This document shows positions 1 through 11,179 of a stretch of DNA of 64,000 bases, piece after piece. Within the stretch, counting starts at the first letter, position 1. Every line of letters starts with the position of its first letter. The notes under the pieces are model-generated. The model did no database searches. It was not told the origin of the DNA and worked only from the letters and a program-made list of their open reading frames with translations. The stretch comes from Macrothele yani. Its lineage: Eukaryota; Arthropoda; Arachnida; Araneae; Macrothelidae. The DNA lies in contig CM077025.1 of the NCBI GenBank assembly GCA_039090855.1, positions 95,398,489 through 95,462,488 on the forward strand, in the 5' to 3' direction. A program made the translations under genes and the position numbers.

Positions 1-359
1 TGTGAGTATGAACACGATTGAAGAAAAACTGTTAAAAAGGCCTAGGCGTAGGCCAAGGTATTTATATTTAATTCCAAAATAAAAGCGCAAAAACACTAAA
101 TTGACCTTGTGTCTTAACCTTGTGAGTATGAACACGATTGAAGAAAAACTGTTAAAAAGGCCTAGGCTTAGGCCAAGGTATTAATATTTAATGCCTAATT
201 AAAAGCGCAATAATACTAACTAGACTTGGTGTCTAGACGTTATGAATATGAACACGATGGAAAAAACCTGTTAATAACGCAGCCTGTTTATTAATATTTG
301 ATGCTTAAATAAAAACGCAGCATTATTAGTTTGATTTATTATGTAAACGTTATGAATTT
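1..359. repeat. 120-bp tandem repeat
   Basis: The segment beginning TGTGAGTATGAACACGATTG recurs at 121 with near identity, and a diverged third unit follows from about 241 (TATGAATATGAACACGATGG). The period is 120 bp. Each of the first two units holds a small palindromic patch around GGCCTAGGC. The array continues to the left of the window, so its size is unknown. It has no coding content. Confidence 0.9.
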
Positions 360-1080
360 ATTGCGTCATGTTCAGATTCATAAGGTTTAGACACAAAGAT
401 AGTGTTATTGCCCTTTTACCAAGGCATTAAATGTTAAATAATCCCTAGGCCTTTGCGCACGTCTGAAACCAAGAAAATGCAATTTTTGTATGGCCCCTAA
501 AGTGGTTGGCTGCACTTGTCCGTTTGGCCAACTGTTTAGTGGCCAGTTGTCTTAAACTCTGTTTCAATGAATTCGTTTCATTTTTTTTCGAAAAAGTCGC
601 CTTTCGGTAAATTGCTCGTTTGATAAATTTGTTTTCGATGAATTGGCATTCGACGAATTCGTTTTCGATGAATTCGCCTGCTCCCATAGCCGCTTACAAC
701 CGGGCTAGGTATTGACTATACAGAAGAACAGGTGTCCTATGATATTCTGTATTATGTGGACAGGATGACGTTCTGGAATTCGGAAAAGAAGCAATGGACA
801 GGCGAATGCTGCGTTGCACTAAAGTCTACAAATGCTCGAAGGATTCAAATCGGTGGAATATAGCTGACATAGGAACACGCGAAACTGTTGAATATAATCC
901 TCGAAACCTTGAGAAAATGGGCTCTGTATTTCTGTAACTGTGAAAATGCCTAGTGTTATCCAGATACGAGGTCACCACGTAAGACAGTCCTTTTTTCAAA
1001 ACAATGCCTATATGTTCTGGCAGCGAGGGTGTAGGGTACTCAGATAATTCCCACGTGTAAAATCACTGCCGGACAGGTGG
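360..1080. other. No gene; short GAATTC-rich direct repeats
   Basis: I recognise no gene here. Between about 560 and 680 the sequence is built of short imperfect copies of a GAATTCGTTTTCGATG unit. These make a minus-strand frame (445-687) with a repetitive FIENEF-like peptide. That is a by-product of the DNA repeat, not evidence of a protein. Nothing else stands out. Confidence 0.5.
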
Positions 1081-1083
1081 AGT

Positions 1084-1545
1084 TTGAAAATACACAAAAA
1101 GTATGTAATGTTTATAGAAGGTAACTACTTCTGTTACGTCTGGAGAGAGAATGATTTCGATTGGATCTTGTGACTTACTGGTAAGCAGTGTTGTCATTTT
1201 GGTTTATTTTCCTGCTTTTTTTATTTGGAGGTTTAGCGACCGCCGTCAGCAACTCAATGGGCTAAAAGAAATCCCCGTCCCTAATTTAGGGCCACAGATT
1301 CCAGGGAAAGAAGTTTGAAAATACAGAAGAAGTATGTAATGTTTATAGAAGGTAACTACTTCTGTTACGTCTGGAGAGAGAATGATTTTGATTGAATCTT
1401 GTGACTTACTGGTAAGCAATGTTGTCATTTTGGTTTATTTTCCTTCCTTTTCTTTAGAGGTTTAACGCCCACTGTGAGCAACTCAATGGGATATAAGTAA
1501 TCGCCCGTCCCTAATTTAGGGCCAAATATTCCAGGGAAGGGAGAG
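1084..1545. repeat. 230-bp tandem duplication ending in SINE sequence
   Basis: GTATGTAATGTTTATAGAAG occurs at 1101 and again at 1331, and about 200 bp after each start match closely, including the stretch TTCTGTTACGTCTGGAGAG. The two units are offset by about 230 bp. Each ends in reverse-strand SINE tail sequence (CGTCCCTAATTTAGGG), so the SINE piece was duplicated with its flank. Confidence 0.8.
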
Positions 1546-1645
1546 AGGCAGTGTCACGTAAGACAAGAACAGTCTCTCTCCATTCGAACCCAGACCCATC
1601 ATGGGTGAATGGTTATAATCTAGCGCTTAGACCACTGAGCCACCT
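1456..1645 (-). repeat. tRNA-derived SINE, diverged minus-strand copy
   Basis: Read on the minus strand this copy runs from a tRNA-like head (GGTGGCTCAGTGGTCTAAGC, an A-box-like start) through the shared body (CCTAAATTAGGGACGGGCGA) to the 3' segment GTGGGCGTTAAACCTC. It belongs to the same family as the intact copies at 16064 and 62065 but is older, with many substitutions. A partial tail of the same family lies at 1227-1310 in the preceding duplicated unit. Confidence 0.8.
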
Positions 1646-2206
1646 TGATTTACTTTAAACAGATATGTTTCTAAAAGCCGTATTTGAAAAAATATTTAAA
1701 CGTCGCAATTCTCCCGTTCCGAAGAACGTTTTCTTTACATTTCTGTGTCACCTGGTACAAAAATCAAACCCCATAGCGATGACCTCGGACATTTCAATGA
1801 TGCACTAATTTGCATCTTTGTAAGGCTTCCAAAGTACTCTGGACTTATTCTCTAAAAAAATTTGTTGCACCGATTTAATGTCATACAGCGACATTTAATT
1901 TTTGTCCCATCACGTGTACTAGGAAACAATTCCTATTACAGTTGGTCTAGGACATCAGTGTTCAACTCTCAAAGGGCTGTTGACAAATCACTTGTCGATA
2001 TTGCCAGCACTGAATTTATTGGGTTGGTATGAATAAAATGTCCGGCGCGAACGAGCAGTAGAGACATGCCCCCACCACAGCGGAATGAAACTACCCACAG
2101 GTGCTGCCGGTATTACGTCACAAAGTTACTGTAAATAGCTAGCAAGTGTGTGAAGAACAAGGTTTAGGCGTGGTTTGTTTGGACTACCGTGGCTTGCAAA
2201 AGAAAC

Positions 2207-3226
2207 ATGCAGATGCCGGATTTGAGAATCCTCTTCCTGCTTGAATTTAAACTGGACCATTCTGTAGGAATTACCGCTCGAAATGTTAACAAAGCGTTTG
2301 GGGAGACTACATCCAACGAACGAACCATTCGGCGATGGTTTGTGAAGTTTTGAAGCGGAGAAACGGACTTGCAAAACAAAGCACGTGTTCACCGACCTTT
2401 TGCTGTTTCTGACGATGTTTTGTTACGTGTGGTTGAAGCGGACCCCTGAAAAACGTTTCGTAAGATAGCGGCAGAGGTAGGTGTTCACTGCACGACCGTT
2501 GTTCGGCGTCTGGCTGCGCTGGGGAAGGTCAAAAAGCTGGACATATGGCTGCCGCATAAGTTGACAACTGCCAACAAGACTAGGTGTTTGGAAGTCTGCA
2601 CGTCGCCGCTTGCCAAGAATAAACAGGAAGCTCTAATGCATCGAATCGTCACCTTCGACGAGAAGTGGGTCTTTTACGATAATTGGAAAAGATCTGTAAA
2701 TGATTAAGCAAAGCACAGCCTGCTGGACAGCCATCCTAAGCCACCCCTATACACCAAGAAGATGATAATCCTTGTCTGGTGGTCCACAGCCGGGATAATT
2801 CCTCGGAGTTTCTTGGCAAGAGGCCAAACCATCACTGCAGAACGTTATTGTGCTGAATTACAGCAGACGCACCGGAAATTGCTGCAGAAACAACCGGCTT
2901 TGGTCAACAGACATGGTGTTCTTCTGCTCCAGGACAAGGTTCGCCCTCATGTCGCACAACGAACGATGCTGACACTAAGTGCCTTGGGCTATAGAGCACT
3001 ACCACATCCTGCCTATTTCCAGAACTTGTCTCCGACAGGCCATCATCTGTTTCGTCGCCTGGATCACTTCCTGTCCAGGAAACAGTTCACGACAAACAAC
3101 GAAGTTCAACGTGCAGTTGATGACTTCTTCGGGTCCCAGGAACAAGACTTTTTTCGTTCCGGGCTAATGGCCTTGCCGGACAGATGGCAACCATGTGTCG
3201 ATGCCGAGGGGGATTATTTTGCCTAG
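2207..3226 (+). pseudogene. mariner-family transposase pseudogene
   Basis: One continuous frame of 340 codons, close to the usual mariner length of about 345, runs from the ATG at 2207 to the stop ending at 3226. It is broken by three in-frame stops (after FVKF, after VEADP, and after SVND). The helix-turn-helix region is visible (TSNERTIRRWFVKF). In the catalytic part, FDEKWVFYDN carries the first Asp, and VLLLQDKVRPHVA carries the second in a slightly altered DNARPH context. The third, normally in LAPTDYHLF, reads LSPTGHHLF, so the Asp is replaced by Gly. Gene order and reading frame are otherwise complete. It would have cut and pasted its own DNA at TA targets; this copy cannot. Clear terminal inverted repeats were not found. 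Confidence 0.92.
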
Positions 3227-3229
3227 GAA

Positions 3230-3689
3230 AGTTGTCCTACTTTTTCGTTCTCGCCGTCCACGTGTGCTGGTCCTTCGCAGGACATTTTATTTGCACCAGC
3301 CCAATACTTCGGGTATGTCTTATTCCGTCTTGTCACGTGTAAGAACAATGCAAGGTCTGACAATTGATCCACCATTCTTCTTTGATAGGTTGCTACAGGT
3401 CACTAAAAGTCCGAATTCGATGACAAGAACTGGAATGTTTGCTTGGTCTTCAGTAATTTCATCTGAAAATATGTTTTTAAGGAACATATGCATTTGTAGA
3501 TTTACCAATTTTTTTCTACAAAAGTGATTTAAATAAATGTAATCACTTACTTCTACATTAAAGTACGTTTTTGGTGGCCCCAATTCAGTTTGTAAACAAA
3601 AACACCAACATGAACATAAATCCTAGTTCCACACTTGTCTTCGAGAGAAAACAAGTAATTCCTATTTCTGCTGTGATTAAACATTTTTC
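3230..3689. other. No gene recognised
   Basis: The stretch between the mariner pseudogene and the next repeat element holds only short, unconvincing frames on both strands. I see no known family, RNA gene or tandem repeat. Confidence 0.4.
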
Positions 3690-5344
3690 GCACGTCTTTT
3701 GTAAAAAAGATCGTGCTTATATTATTGGTTTGTCTGTCCGTCCCTCCGTTCGGCTATGGACACCATATTTCTGCAACTGTAAGCTAGATTTGAAAAATTC
3801 ATTTTGTATTGGGAAGCTTAAAATGTGCGAATGATGATCCTTTGTTTTTCTTTTTATACGATGCATGATTTCGCCGCTAGAGGGCGTAAATGCATATGAT
3901 GTCGAACTCACAATGCATTTCCTTCCATATTCTTGTTTCCAAGGATCCGATTGAAAAAACTATTTTGCCCTTCGATTTCATTTATGTCGAAAACTATTTA
4001 AGGTATAGTCACTTTTTCAAGTTACGCATAGATTTTCTGCTAGGGGGCGTAAAGATAAACTACGTTTCCCCATATATCCGTACTTCTAAAATTCGGATTA
4101 AAAAAATTCTTTCTGCAGCGGATACAACTTTTGATGAGAAATCGTTTGCATATAATTTCGAATTTTTGGTAAAAATGGTTTGGCCACCATGGGGCGTAAG
4201 TGGTAATTTCTGCTTTTGATGCATTTGCAGCAAAATCTGAGCTTCTAAAATCTTGATTGAAATTTCTTTTTCGCGAATAGATACCGCTGACGTCGGTAAA
4301 CCTTTTTGGAATATTTTCTTCTTAAAATAATGCATGGTTTCTCCTCCAGGGGGCGTAGATATATATCATATTTTTGTCAATATATCTGCTTCTGATAGTC
4401 CAATTTCAAAAATTCTTTATTTGTTTGATAGAATTTCTGGTAGGAAATGTTTTTCATATAATTTCAAAATTATCAAGTAATTCATAGACTTTCCTTTAGG
4501 TGGCGTGAGGGTCAATTGCGTCTTTCCCAATATCTCTGCTTCTAAAACTCCAATTTGAAAAATTCTTTCTGTATCGGATACAGTTCCTGATGAGAAATAG
4601 TTTGCATATAATTTCTAATATTTGGTAAAAAAATTGGTTGGCCACCATGGGGCGTAAGTGTTAATTTCTGCTTCTTGCAGTTTGAGCAAAATTTGAGATC
4701 TTGAAACTCGAATGAAGAAATTCTATCGTGGACTGATACCGCTCACATCGGAAAACCTTTCGAGAATACTTTCTTCTGAAAATAATGTATGGTTTTACCG
4801 CCAGGAAACGTAGATGCATAGCTGATTTTTGTCCATAGCTCTGCTTCTAATTGTCCAATTTCAAAAATACTTTCTTGTTGGAGAGCGTTTACGCTGAAAA
4901 ATGTTTCTTATATAACTTCAAATTTTTCTTAACGCACAATTCTGCCACCAGAGGATGTAAGTTCACGTTTTCTTTTACAGCAATATCATTGGGACTAAAA
5001 CCCCAATTGAAAAACTTCTTTTTCGGTCATATGTACTAACTAAGCAAACTCTGTGTGTGCATTTTCTTTCCGAAATAACGCCCAATTTCGCCTCTAGGGG
5101 AGCAAATGCCTACTCTGTTTTTCTCAATATCTCTGCTTCTACATGTGCGGTTTAAAAAAATATTTCAATACCGAATGCAATTTACTTTGTAGAACCCTTT
5201 AGGCTAGTGTAGGAGGAATTTAGTAGTTCACATTTCTGTGGGTAGGTGATGTTTGTGTAGTTTAGTTTCCAGCTGTATCGCTGCTTCTAAAAACACTATT
5301 GAGAAATTTCTTTTGTACTGTACGTGTATGTCATTCGCTTCAAC

Positions 5345-5357
5345 AGAGATGTGGAGG
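5345..5357 (+). repeat. Target site duplication of the Penelope-like insertion (left)
   Basis: AGAGATGTGGAGG stands here and again at 9326-9338, immediately outside the two ends of the Penelope-like pair. The 13-bp perfect match shows the head-to-head pair was inserted as one event. Confidence 0.9.
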
Positions 5358-5471
5358 TTGACACTATAATTCGTGCATAAATACTAATATTAAAAGAAAT
5401 CCGTCTTGTTGCACGACGATATTTATTCAGCTAAAAATGAAATCTATATACAGTTTAAAAACACATGAGCA

Positions 5472-5501
5472 CTTTCGGTGTCACATTGACACCTTCATCA
5501 G
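5472..5501 (-). ncRNA. Hammerhead-ribozyme-like core of the minus PLE copy
   Basis: On the minus strand the order is CTGATGA, one A, a 7-bp stem GGTGTCA / TGACACC with loop ATG, then GAAA. CTGATGA, a stem and GAAA are the conserved core of the hammerhead ribozyme, which is known from Penelope-like elements. The extra A between core and stem, and stems I and III, could not be resolved with certainty. The mark is therefore hammerhead-like, not proven active. Confidence 0.6.
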
Positions 5502-5633
5502 ATGTAATTTCACCATGTGGCTACATGCTGGTCTTAAGTACGTGGAGTAGATGCATCATGGGAAAGGTAATGTCAATGTCACATGATATACCAGATAACA
5601 AGACAATCAAAAAAAGGCATAGTTAGCCAATGA

Positions 5634-5990
5634 TCACTTAACAGAAGCAATTGCTATTGTGCTGTCCTTCCCAACAAGATTGTTCCAAGGTTCAGGTAAA
5701 ACATAAGGATAATAGTCATTACAGCAACTTGTATTATAAGCCGAAATATAGAGGCTTTCTGCAAATAACAAGGAATGAACAGAGTTAGGTGTGTTTATGA
5801 TTTTAGCGTTGTCCCAGTCTGTGATGGAATTTCCAGCACTTATGGTTCTTGCAAAAGAGGTGCTTTGGTGATTCATTTTTAGATCATATCTGTGTTCATT
5901 TAATCTCAAATCCAAATTTCTTTTGGTAGAACCCACATAATGATTGTTTAGTTCACCAGAGATAGTGTCAAGCATAGGAATAACATACAC
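5634..5990 (-). pseudogene. PLE GIY-YIG endonuclease domain (minus copy)
   Basis: This is the C-terminal nuclease part of the PLE protein. GVYVIPML gives the GIY-like strand, and NNHYVGSTKRNLDLRLNEH gives the YIG-like motif plus the following conserved Arg and the His region. In family members this domain nicks the target DNA to prime reverse transcription. It is in the same frame as the upstream reverse transcriptase (5994-7103) and separated from it only by one stop (TAG), where the plus copy has Trp (TGG) in KGKKWGVYV. The apparent Met start at 5990 is therefore not a real start. The linker lacks the CxxC pair that is present in the third PLE copy (CVEC). Confidence 0.9.
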
Positions 5991-5993
5991 ACC

Positions 5994-7103
5994 CTATTTT
6001 TTTCCTTTGTCAATTTTGTCACGATCATTGCGGATAATGGTATATAGATTGCATGATCGTATTCCAAATTGTATTTTATGACGAGAACATATGTTGGTAA
6101 GGAGGTTTACAATATGTGGATTAAAATCAACAGATCCAACATACTTTTTAGGCACTTGCTCACTAATTAAAGCAGTTAACATAGAAAACCGTACTTTATT
6201 GTGCACTCCCCTAACAACGTTGTCCGGGTAACCATGGTTTTTAGCGAGGGATGATATCCATTGTAGTTCTTGAGCTCTGGCGAAATGGCTAGAAGAATGT
6301 GAATATGCTCTTCTAAATAGGAAGTGCAGAGCAGAAATTTTATGCTGAAAAATGTGAGCAGAATTGTACGGAATTAGAGTGGGTGTGGAAGTAGGTTTTC
6401 GATAAACGGCAAAAGACAGGGAATTGTCAGAAGGGGTACGAGTAATTTGAAAGTCAAGATAAGGTAAGACGAAATTATTTTCAAGTTCTATCGTGAGTTT
6501 GATGGAGGGGTATTGAGCAGACATAGCGTTGACAAACTGCTGTAACTGATTTATGGTATATGGCCAAATTACCAAGATGTCATCAACGTAACGGATATAG
6601 AGACTAGGTTTTTGTGAGAATTCTTGTATGACTTTATTTTCAATATGCTGTAGAAGAATTTCTGCTAAGACTGCGGATAAAGGTGAACCCATGGCTGTCC
6701 CGTCGGTTTGTTGGTAAAATATGTTCTGAAATTTGAAAAATGAACGCTTTTTAATGAGATGAAGAGCATTCATTATGAAAGCAATATCATTGGCAGGAAT
6801 GTCAGAATCAATGAGCAAAGCCTGAATCAACTGAAATGTAACTTCCATAGGTACATTCGTGTATAATGAAACTACATCTAGGGACGCCAAAAAATAGGAA
6901 TTTGGTAGTGGCTGAATTAACTTTAACCTATCAATAGCTTGTGTGGTGCTCTTTATTGAATAGGAAGAATTCACTGTAAATTTGGTGAGATAACTTGCCA
7001 AAGCTTTTTCCAAAGGTCGGGTGGGGGCAATGTAACCTAATACAAGAGGGCGAATAGGGTACCCTTCCTTGTGTAGCTTTAATCTACCAAATAAATCAGG
7101 CAC
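5994..7103 (-). pseudogene. PLE reverse transcriptase domain (minus copy)
   Basis: This is the core reverse transcriptase of the Penelope-like element. Motif A is SLDVVSLYTNVP, motif B is DGTAMGSPLSAVLAEILL, and motif C is YIRYVDDILVIW with the YVDD catalytic pair. The thumb follows (KISALHFLFRRAYSHSSSHF). PLE reverse transcriptases are related to telomerase and differ from LTR and LINE enzymes. The catalytic region is intact in this copy. The upstream coding part (7079-7755) lies in another frame, so a one-base shift occurs near 7080-7100, within the CPDLFGRLKLHKEG motif. A TAG stop separates it from the endonuclease. Confidence 0.93.
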
Positions 7104-7755
7104 ATGGCAGCCGGGGGTGGATTGAAGGCTTTTGAAAAGGAGTCCGGAGGAGCTGAAGAGTTCTTAAGGCGGCTTAAAGCACTAACAGTAGCCCTGGTGG
7201 GGTCTCGTATCACTATTACATGAGGGACACTAGAAATGGCATTGAGCATTTTTTTAATATAATCACTTTGATTTAAGAGCACAACTTGACTAGTTTTATC
7301 AGCTAAAAGAATGGCAATATCTGGGTCCTTTTTCAATTCAATCAGCTGCTGCATTTCCTCATGAAGCTGGCATTCTTCGGTGGTTTTACACCGTCGTGGA
7401 TTGTGTTTGTGAAGAGACCTTGCGATTTTTATTCTTGCGAAGTTCCTATCTTCTATTGGAAGTGAATATAGAATTTTTTCAATTTGCGGAACTGTTTTGA
7501 ATAAGTCCACTTTACGTTGGTTAGGGTAAGCGAACTTGTAACCTCGTCGCAAGGCTCTTAGTTGAATGGGATTCAGAACTTTATCACTTAGGTTTCTGAC
7601 TCCATTATGCGAATCAGAGTTATAGCTGTCATAGTCCAGTTCATGCAAATCCAATCCATTACCCACATTAGGTGATCCATGTAATGATCCTTGTTCAGAA
7701 AGGCCGATAGGATGTCTTCTTTCAAATCCGAACAGCTTATGCGTTCTACTACGAA
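7079..7755 (-). pseudogene. PLE N-terminal region (minus copy)
   Basis: NLSDKVLNPIQLRALRRGYKF and the following DLFKTVPQIEKILYSLP and ILLADKTSQVVLLNQSDY are typical of the region before the reverse transcriptase core in Penelope-like proteins. The frame ends near 7079 in LIYLVD and stop, where the next frame takes over with PDLFGRLKLHK, showing a frameshift. The frame can be read past 7755, but those bases belong to the inverted plus-strand copy, so the true left part of the protein is missing. Confidence 0.85.
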
Positions 7756-9077
7756 TAAAGAGCACCACACAAGCTATTGATAGGTTAAAGTTAATTCAGC
7801 CACTACCAAATTCCTATTTTTTGGCGTCCCTAGATGTAGTTTCGTTATACACGAATGTACCTATGGAAGCTACATTTCAGTTGATTCAGGCTTTGCTCAT
7901 TGATTCTGACATTCCTGCCAATGATATTGCTTTCATAATGAATGCTCTTCATCTCATTAAAAAGCGTTCATTTTTCAAATTTCAGAACATATTTTACCAA
8001 CAAACCGACGGGACAGCCATGGGTTCACCTTTATCCGCAGTCTTAGCGGAAATTCTTCTACAGCATATTGAAAATAAAGTCATACAAGAATTCCCACAAA
8101 AACCTAGTCTCTATATCCGTTACGTTGATGACATCTTGGTAATTTGACCATATACCATAAATCAGTTACAGCAGTTTGTCAACGCTATGTCTGCTCAATA
8201 CCCCTCCATCAAACTCACGATAGAACTTGAAAATAATTTCGTCTTACCTTATCTTGACTTTCAAATTACTCGTACCCCTTCTGACAATTCCCTGTCTTTT
8301 GCCGTTTATCGAAAACCTACTTCCACACCCTCTCTAATTCCGTACAATTCTGCTCACATTTTTCAGCATAAAATTTCTGCTCTGCACTTCCTATTTAGAA
8401 GAGCATATTCACATTCTTCTAGCCATTTCGCCAGAGCTCAAGAACTACAATGGATATCATCCCTCGCTAAAAACCATGGTTACCCGGACAACGTTGTTAG
8501 GGGAGTGCACAATAAAGTACGGTTTTCTATGTCAACTGCTTTAATTAGTGAGCAAGTGCCTAAAAAGTATGTTGGATCTGTTGATTTTAATCCACATATT
8601 GTAAACCTCCTTACCAACATATGTTCTCGTCATAAAATACAATTTGGAATACGATCATGCAATCTATATACCATTATCCGCAATGATCGTGACAAAATTG
8701 ACAAAGGAAAAAAATGGGGTGTGTATGTTATTCCTATGCTTGACACTATCTCTGGTGAACTAAACAATCATTATGTGGGTTCTACCAAAAGAAATTTGGA
8801 TTTGAGATTAAATGAACACAGATATGATCTAAAAATGAATCACCAAAGCACCTCTTTTGCAAGAACCATAAGTGATGGAAATTCCATCCCAGACTGGGAC
8901 AACGCTAAAATCATAAACACACCTAACTCTGTTCATTCCTTGTTATTTGCAGAAAGCCTCTATATTTCGGCTTATATTACAAGTTGCTGTAATGACTATT
9001 ATCCTTATGTTTTACCTGAACCTTGGAGCAATCTTGTTGGGAAGGACAGCACAATAGCAATTGCTTCTGTTAAATGA
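7755..9077 (+). pseudogene. PLE reverse transcriptase and GIY-YIG (plus copy, 5' truncated)
   Basis: The copy joins at about 7755 inside the reverse transcriptase. ASLDVVSLYTNVP is motif A, DGTAMGSPLSAVLAEILL motif B and YIRYVDDILVI motif C. Directly after motif C a TGA (8145-8147) replaces the Trp codon present in the other copy. The frame then continues without a break (8187-9077) through the thumb, the linker KGKKWGVYVIPML and the GIY-YIG motif YVGSTKRNLDLRLNEH to a normal stop. The minus copy has different lesions, so both arose from an intact donor and decayed separately, or were copied from differently damaged templates. Confidence 0.93.
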
Positions 9078-9208
9078 TCATTGGCTAACTATGCCTTTTT
9101 TGATTGTCTTGTTATCTGGTATATCATGTGACATTGACATTACCTTTCCCATGATGCATCTACTCCACGTACTTAAGACCAGCATGTAGCCACAAGGTGA
9201 AATTACAT

Positions 9209-9238
9209 CTGATGAAGGTGTCAATGTGACACCGAAAG
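9209..9238 (+). ncRNA. Hammerhead-ribozyme-like core of the plus PLE copy
   Basis: The sequence reads CTGATGA, A, stem GGTGTCA with loop ATG and TGACACC, then GAAAG. It lies 130 bp after the PLE stop codon and 75 bp before an AATAAA polyadenylation signal (9284-9289). It matches the minus copy exactly in the core. See the minus-copy entry for the unresolved stems. Confidence 0.6.
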
Positions 9239-9325
9239 TGCTCATGTGTTTTTAAACTGTATATAGATTTCATTTTTTAGCTGAATAAATATCATCGTGC
9301 AACAAGACGGATTTCTTTTAATATT

Positions 9326-9338
9326 AGAGATGTGGAGG
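9326..9338 (+). repeat. Target site duplication of the Penelope-like insertion (right)
   Basis: AGAGATGTGGAGG, identical to 5345-5357. After it, element A sequence resumes. Confidence 0.9.
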
Positions 9339-9815
9339 ATTATCATCTTTAAATAATGCAAAGATTATCCGGTAGGTGCGTAAAGATCGAAGTTTTTTGC
9401 TTTTCGTTTTCTCTGCTTCCGGGAGACGTATTTGAAAAGCTATTTTTCCTTATTATAGCTTTTTCCATGAAGAATATTTTTCGCCTATTTTCCGCTTTTC
9501 CATTATGTAAAATTCTTCGGCTAGTGTACGTAGAATTGTACCATGTTTCCTTTCCTATATTTCTTCTCTTTGACGGCTCGATTTGAAAATCTCTTTGTCT
9601 CTGATACCTTTCTTGTGCTATGAGAAACTTTTTGTGCTCCATTTGTTAATTTTCGTAACAGGCTTTTCAGTCGCTGGTGGAGCTAAGTAGATGTTTCTAT
9701 TTGTGAATGTTGTATCGATTGTATAAACCAGTTGATCGTTTTCCTAACCGGTTCCATTGACTTTGAATAGCTCTGATATATTTAATTTGCGTCTGAACGA
9801 ATTCAAAAGACGGAT

Positions 9816-11179
9816 TACAACCGAAACTTCGGTGTATAATTCTTGTTTAAGCGCCGCTGCTTTGTTCCAATTTGCTATTGGGTGGCTTCCCTGGTCTAAA
9901 TTCTAAGTAGTACGCCACAAAAACAAAAGTTTGTTCCCGTATATCACGAACACACGAAAGTTTTGCACCGGTTGAAATACGTTGCATATCAAAGATCAAG
10001 AAGTGATCATTTTTAGAAAGAAACTTAGGTACACTTATATCTATTCTTATGCATTTGAAACGGTTTTTCGCCCCCAAGTGCAGAAATGATGCTCTCATTC
10101 ACAAAACTGTTACGAATTCAAACATTTTTAGAACGATTTTCCAGTAGAATAATTAAAGTTTAAAATAACATTATTTCTCTCTTAAATGTTCTATCTGGTA
10201 GTCCTTTCTCGGTACTACAAACCTGCATTCATATTTACAAGATAAAAGGGCACTTTTTTAAAAATTGGTAGTGGAATTTTATTCCACTGCTCTTCCACTG
10301 CTTTCCAAAGTCCCAGCATTGTTTTAGGACTATTTTGAAAACGCTCTTTTTAGCAGTACGAAAACACAATAGCCCATTTGTAGCAGATCAGGTGACTTTA
10401 AAGGAACATGAGCAAACGCTATAGACTTGATACCTGTCTGTTTTTCATCTTTTCGAGAAGCAGAGTGGTAGATTTGTATATATGACTGGTAACCTTATAG
10501 TGATGGTGTTCTACTCTTTGAAGGCTCTGTGAATAAAGGAAAAGTATTCTCCTTTAATCCTTTAAGCGACCGATGTACTAGAAACAAATGATGTCCCACA
10601 CTTATTATGCTCCCGAAAGAGAAATGTTTACATAGCTGCCGGGTTTTAGGAAAGCTACAGCAAAACAATTCCTTTCGTGTTCTGATTTCAACAGTAGGCT
10701 ACCGACCTGTCACAACCAACCATCACCAGGGCCCAACATAACCCTGGTGCTACGAGCTCTCTTCTAGTTCTTTGTTCTCTGCTGCATGACCCAATGCATG
10801 ATGGGGAAGGGCAAGTACTCCTGACACGAACATAATGCCACTGAGTCGAAACAAATGCCTCAAACATCTCTCTCCTTTCTTAGGATCGTATCCATTATTA
10901 CAGACTTTTCAGAAGGTAATCAGTCGGAAGGAATTAGTGTCAATCATCCTCATAAATATACACTTTGAATAAGAAAGCTAAGGGGAAACCAACGCTTTCT
11001 GATGCATAGGTTTACCCCCAGCCGCGTTTGTCCCACTTCTTAGACAGCGAATATATTTGTTCGAGCTGTTTACAGCCCATTTTTCTAACCCGGTGTTAAC
11101 TCGTTCCGGCCGGTTAAAAAGTTAAATATAGGAGTTAAACGTTATTTTGGTAAAATGTCGAATTGACATTAACATTCTT
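9816..11179. other. No gene recognised
   Basis: AT-rich sequence with only short frames on both strands. I see no transposon protein motif, no tandem array and no RNA gene. Confidence 0.4.

Larger units (their letters stand above)
5358..9325. mobile_element. Penelope-like retroelement, head-to-head pair
   Basis: Two copies of one Penelope-like element (PLE) lie in opposite orientation. The minus-strand copy is 5358 to about 7755 and the plus-strand copy about 7755 to 9325. Their truncated 5' ends abut near 7755, and their 3' ends form inverted outer arms (AATATTAAAAGAAATCCG near the left edge, its complement at the right edge). The minus copy carries about 28 extra bases outside the arm. A 13-bp target duplication bounds the pair. 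Inverted, partly truncated copies are usual for PLEs, which reverse-transcribe at a nicked target using a GIY-YIG endonuclease. Both copies have different inactivating mutations. Nucleotide similarity between them is very high, so the insertion is fairly young. Confidence 0.95.
3690..9815 (+). mobile_element. Repeat element A, copy 1, split by a Penelope-like insertion
   Basis: The left end is the hairpin-forming segment CACGTCTTTTGTAAAAAAGA followed by TCGTGC, then TTTGTCTGTCCGTCC and a series of roughly 150-bp monomers. Each monomer carries a box such as CCACCATGGGGCG or CCGCTAGAGGGCG. The right end, beyond the Penelope-like insertion, is ATTCAAAAGACGG at 9803 followed by subterminal ACCGAAACTTCGGTG. 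The same end sequences bound copy 5 (58856-61077). No protein is encoded, so it is a non-autonomous element or element-like satellite. The class of the mobilising enzyme is unknown. Confidence 0.75.

Noticed and set aside
445..687. Minus-strand frame with a pentapeptide-like repeat (FIENEF / VECQF)
   Set aside because: The peptide pattern is forced by a short DNA repeat around GAATTCGTTTTCGATG; no gene context or conserved domain.
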